This document shows positions 5,562 to 6,816 of a stretch of 6,816 bases of DNA, piece by piece. Origin of the DNA: Verrucomicrobiales bacterium (lineage in GTDB: Bacteria > Verrucomicrobiota > Verrucomicrobiia > Verrucomicrobiales > DEV007); contig JAKMGR010000373.1 in assembly GCA_022424805.1 (NCBI GenBank), positions 1-6,816 on the forward strand, in the 5' to 3' direction. The stretch's first letter is position 1; each line of letters starts with the position of its first letter. Both the position numbers and the translations under genes were made by a program. Below the pieces are notes generated by a model. The model did not search any database and was not told the origin of the DNA. It saw only the letters and a list, made by a program, of their open reading frames with translations.

Positions 5562-6413
5562 TCACTCTGCTTCCGGAGATTCCTTCTGCTTACTACTCAT
5601 CCGAAACCCGGGAAGCCCCGGCTTTTGATCGTCCCCGTCTTCCTCCTTCGACTCCTCTTTTTTTTCCTCGTTGTTCTCCAACTCTGGAATTGTCGTAAAT
5701 CCCCTCACCTGGCCCGGGTCTGGCCCGCTCGAAAATAAGCTACCTGACATCAGGATGGTGTCGCCATCTGCAGGCAAATTCCCTTCCTTAACAAACTCAG
5801 TCGTCCCCCAATCAACGCCATCGGATGTGTAGGTGGCTCGGGGTTTTCTGGCACGGTAGGTGATCTGTCGCTCAAGCCACTCAATGCTCTTGTGCATGAT
5901 GGAGTATTGCGTGTCGACGGCATCGCGAAACTCTTCGGGATTCTCGTAAATAATCTCATCCAGAATCACCTTGGCGATGTCGAGCGTTGCTAATGATTCA
6001 CTGTATTGATTCGAAAAACGCTGCTTCATCCCGAGGTCGTACGACTCAATGAAGTCGAGGAATTTCATCGTGATCGAATTTCCGCCGGGCGGTAACTTCG
6101 GCTCAATCTCTTCGATCATTTCCCCGAGTCGGTCGATTCGATAGTTCACCAATTCGGGCTCGTAGCTCGGGTGCGCCTCGCGAATCGCTTTCATCTGGCG
6201 AAATGTCTCGATGTAGCTGCCCATCGCGAGGGCCCACTCCTCGTTCGCAGCTAACCGTTCCCCCGTCTGCAGCCAGCTGTATGCGCGGCCCCATGTCTCG
6301 GATGGCTCCTCCCCACCCCAGCAGGAGGGTGTCGAAACGAAGAAAGTTCCGACTAGTAGCAGCCATTTTACGGCGCTGGCTTTGGACAGGGGTGGCATTG
6401 CCGATAACGTCAC
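5562..6413 (-). CDS. Exported TPR-like protein with highly charged C-terminal tail
   Basis: The 283-aa product has an N-terminal signal peptide (hydrophobic core about residues 16-27, cleavage probably near CWGGEE). Residues about 44-106 are a helical hairpin region resembling the TPR-like start of many PVC exported proteins (AYSWLQTGERLAANEEWALAMGSYIETF is the typical pattern, shown here in part), with conserved YRIDRL. A second helical stretch spans about 128-185. Residues 245-283 are extremely rich in Glu, Lys and Asp and probably disordered. No enzymatic motif is visible; a scaffold or cell-envelope role is a guess. The GTG at 6413 is chosen because GAGG lies 7 nt upstream and it overlaps the preceding stop in GTGA; ATG at 6398 is the alternative and gives a shorter, equally good signal peptide. 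Overlap with the GrpE-like gene implies translational coupling, although the partner is cytoplasmic. Confidence 0.8.
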   Translation of the reverse strand: MTLSAMPPLSKASAVKWLLLVGTFFVSTPSCWGGEEPSETWGRAYSWLQTGERLAANEEWALAMGSYIETFRQMKAIREAHPSYEPELVNYRIDRLGEMIEEIEPKLPPGGNSITMKFLDFIESYDLGMKQRFSNQYSESLATLDIAKVILDEIIYENPEEFRDAVDTQYSIMHKSIEWLERQITYRARKPRATYTSDGVDWGTTEFVKEGNLPADGDTILMSGSLFSSGPDPGQVRGFTTIPELENNEEKKEESKEEDGDDQKPGLPGFRMSSKQKESPEAE

Positions 6414-6816
6414 TCAGACGCCTCGCGAATCAAGACTTCAACCTTACGCAATATCACTGCCTTTTCCCCTTCTCCCCCGACGCTATAGCCGGGCCGAACT
6501 ACCTTGGTGACTTCACCCGGCTGGAATGGTCGCTTCATGAAATCGCGAGTGCCCCAGCCTTTCTTGCCGAGGATCTGCACCTTACGGCGTTGCTTCAAGG
6601 TCAGCATAGTGCCGACATCTATCACAAACGGCTCGACTCCCTGGTTGTGCAGAATCTTCTCGAGGCGCTTGCGAAATCCTTCCAGTTCCTCGACGGCGTC
6701 TTTGAGTTTACGATTTTTCCGGTAGCCGACGAGAAGGGATTCAAAATACTCGATCTGCGTGATCAATTCCTCGTAGTTTGCCTGCTCCCGATCCTTTGCG
6801 ATGACCATGGTAACTT
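6410..6816 (-). CDS. GrpE-like nucleotide exchange factor (probably 5'-partial)
   Basis: From the ATG at 6808 the product is 132 aa, with a charged coiled-coil helix (about residues 5-55) leading to the GrpE landmark NQGVEPF (55-61), then a small beta domain ending PFQPGEVTKVVRPGYSVGGEGEKAVILRKVEVLI. The PGEV-x-x-VxxxGY-x-x-x-x-K-x-x-RxxxV arrangement matches the C-terminal wing of GrpE, which releases ADP from DnaK/Hsp70. The stretch between GVEP and PGEV is divergent (Lys/Arg-rich instead of FDPxxHEAV), so this is a GrpE-like paralogue rather than the housekeeping grpE. Canonical GrpE is about 170-200 aa; the frame remains open to the window edge (codons for Val-Thr before the ATG), so the true start may be outside. 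A Hsp70-like partner might lie upstream of it, beyond the window; this is inference. Confidence 0.72.
   Translation of the reverse strand, partial: VTMVIAKDREQANYEELITQIEYFESLLVGYRKNRKLKDAVEELEGFRKRLEKILHNQGVEPFVIDVGTMLTLKQRRKVQILGKKGWGTRDFMKRPFQPGEVTKVVRPGYSVGGEGEKAVILRKVEVLIREASE

Overview
The window reads as bacterial chromosome from the PVC superphylum (Verrucomicrobiota or Planctomycetota; I cannot choose between them). The clues are a secreted protein that ends like the C-terminus of planctomycete-type DUF1553 proteins (FNLNEFVHID), remnants of a sulfatase and of a DUF2233 phosphodiester glycosidase, TPR-like secreted proteins, and many starts without a clear Shine-Dalgarno sequence. 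There is no phage, CRISPR, rRNA or tRNA. No complete, clearly new multigene system is visible. The two most distinctive items are a translationally coupled enolase-superfamily/unknown-protein pair with an ornate promoter, and a composite pseudogene next to it.

Layout. Positions 1-95 (+) hold the last 30 codons of pyruvate, phosphate dikinase. A 20-bp perfect palindrome (109-128) and a strong intrinsic terminator (138-166) follow. Positions 260-2309 (+) carry three genes for exported or membrane proteins: a secreted protein with a DUF1553-like tail, a secreted alpha/beta-hydrolase with a GFSRG nucleophile elbow, and a 123-aa four-helix membrane protein. A 178-bp convergent spacer (2310-2487) contains a possible coding relic on the minus strand.

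Positions 2488-4847 (-) form a two-gene operon: an unusually long enolase-superfamily enzyme (muconate-lactonizing-like catalytic set), then, 2 bp downstream, an uncharacterised cytoplasmic protein. Its upstream region (4941-5017) has a reasonable sigma70-type promoter, a small inverted repeat over the -10, and two near-identical 17-bp direct repeats with a 22-bp period just upstream of the -35.

Positions 5025-5545 (+) are a gene graveyard. A signal-peptide coding stretch with two in-frame stops runs into a DUF2233/NAGPA fragment broken by a frameshift, which is joined to the C-terminal tail of a sulfatase. Positions 5562-6816 (-) carry a GrpE-like protein, probably running off the window edge, overlapping by 4 bp an exported TPR-like protein with a very acidic/basic tail.

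The theme is ordinary PVC accessory metabolism (probable polysaccharide or sugar-acid use and exported proteins) with signs of local gene decay.
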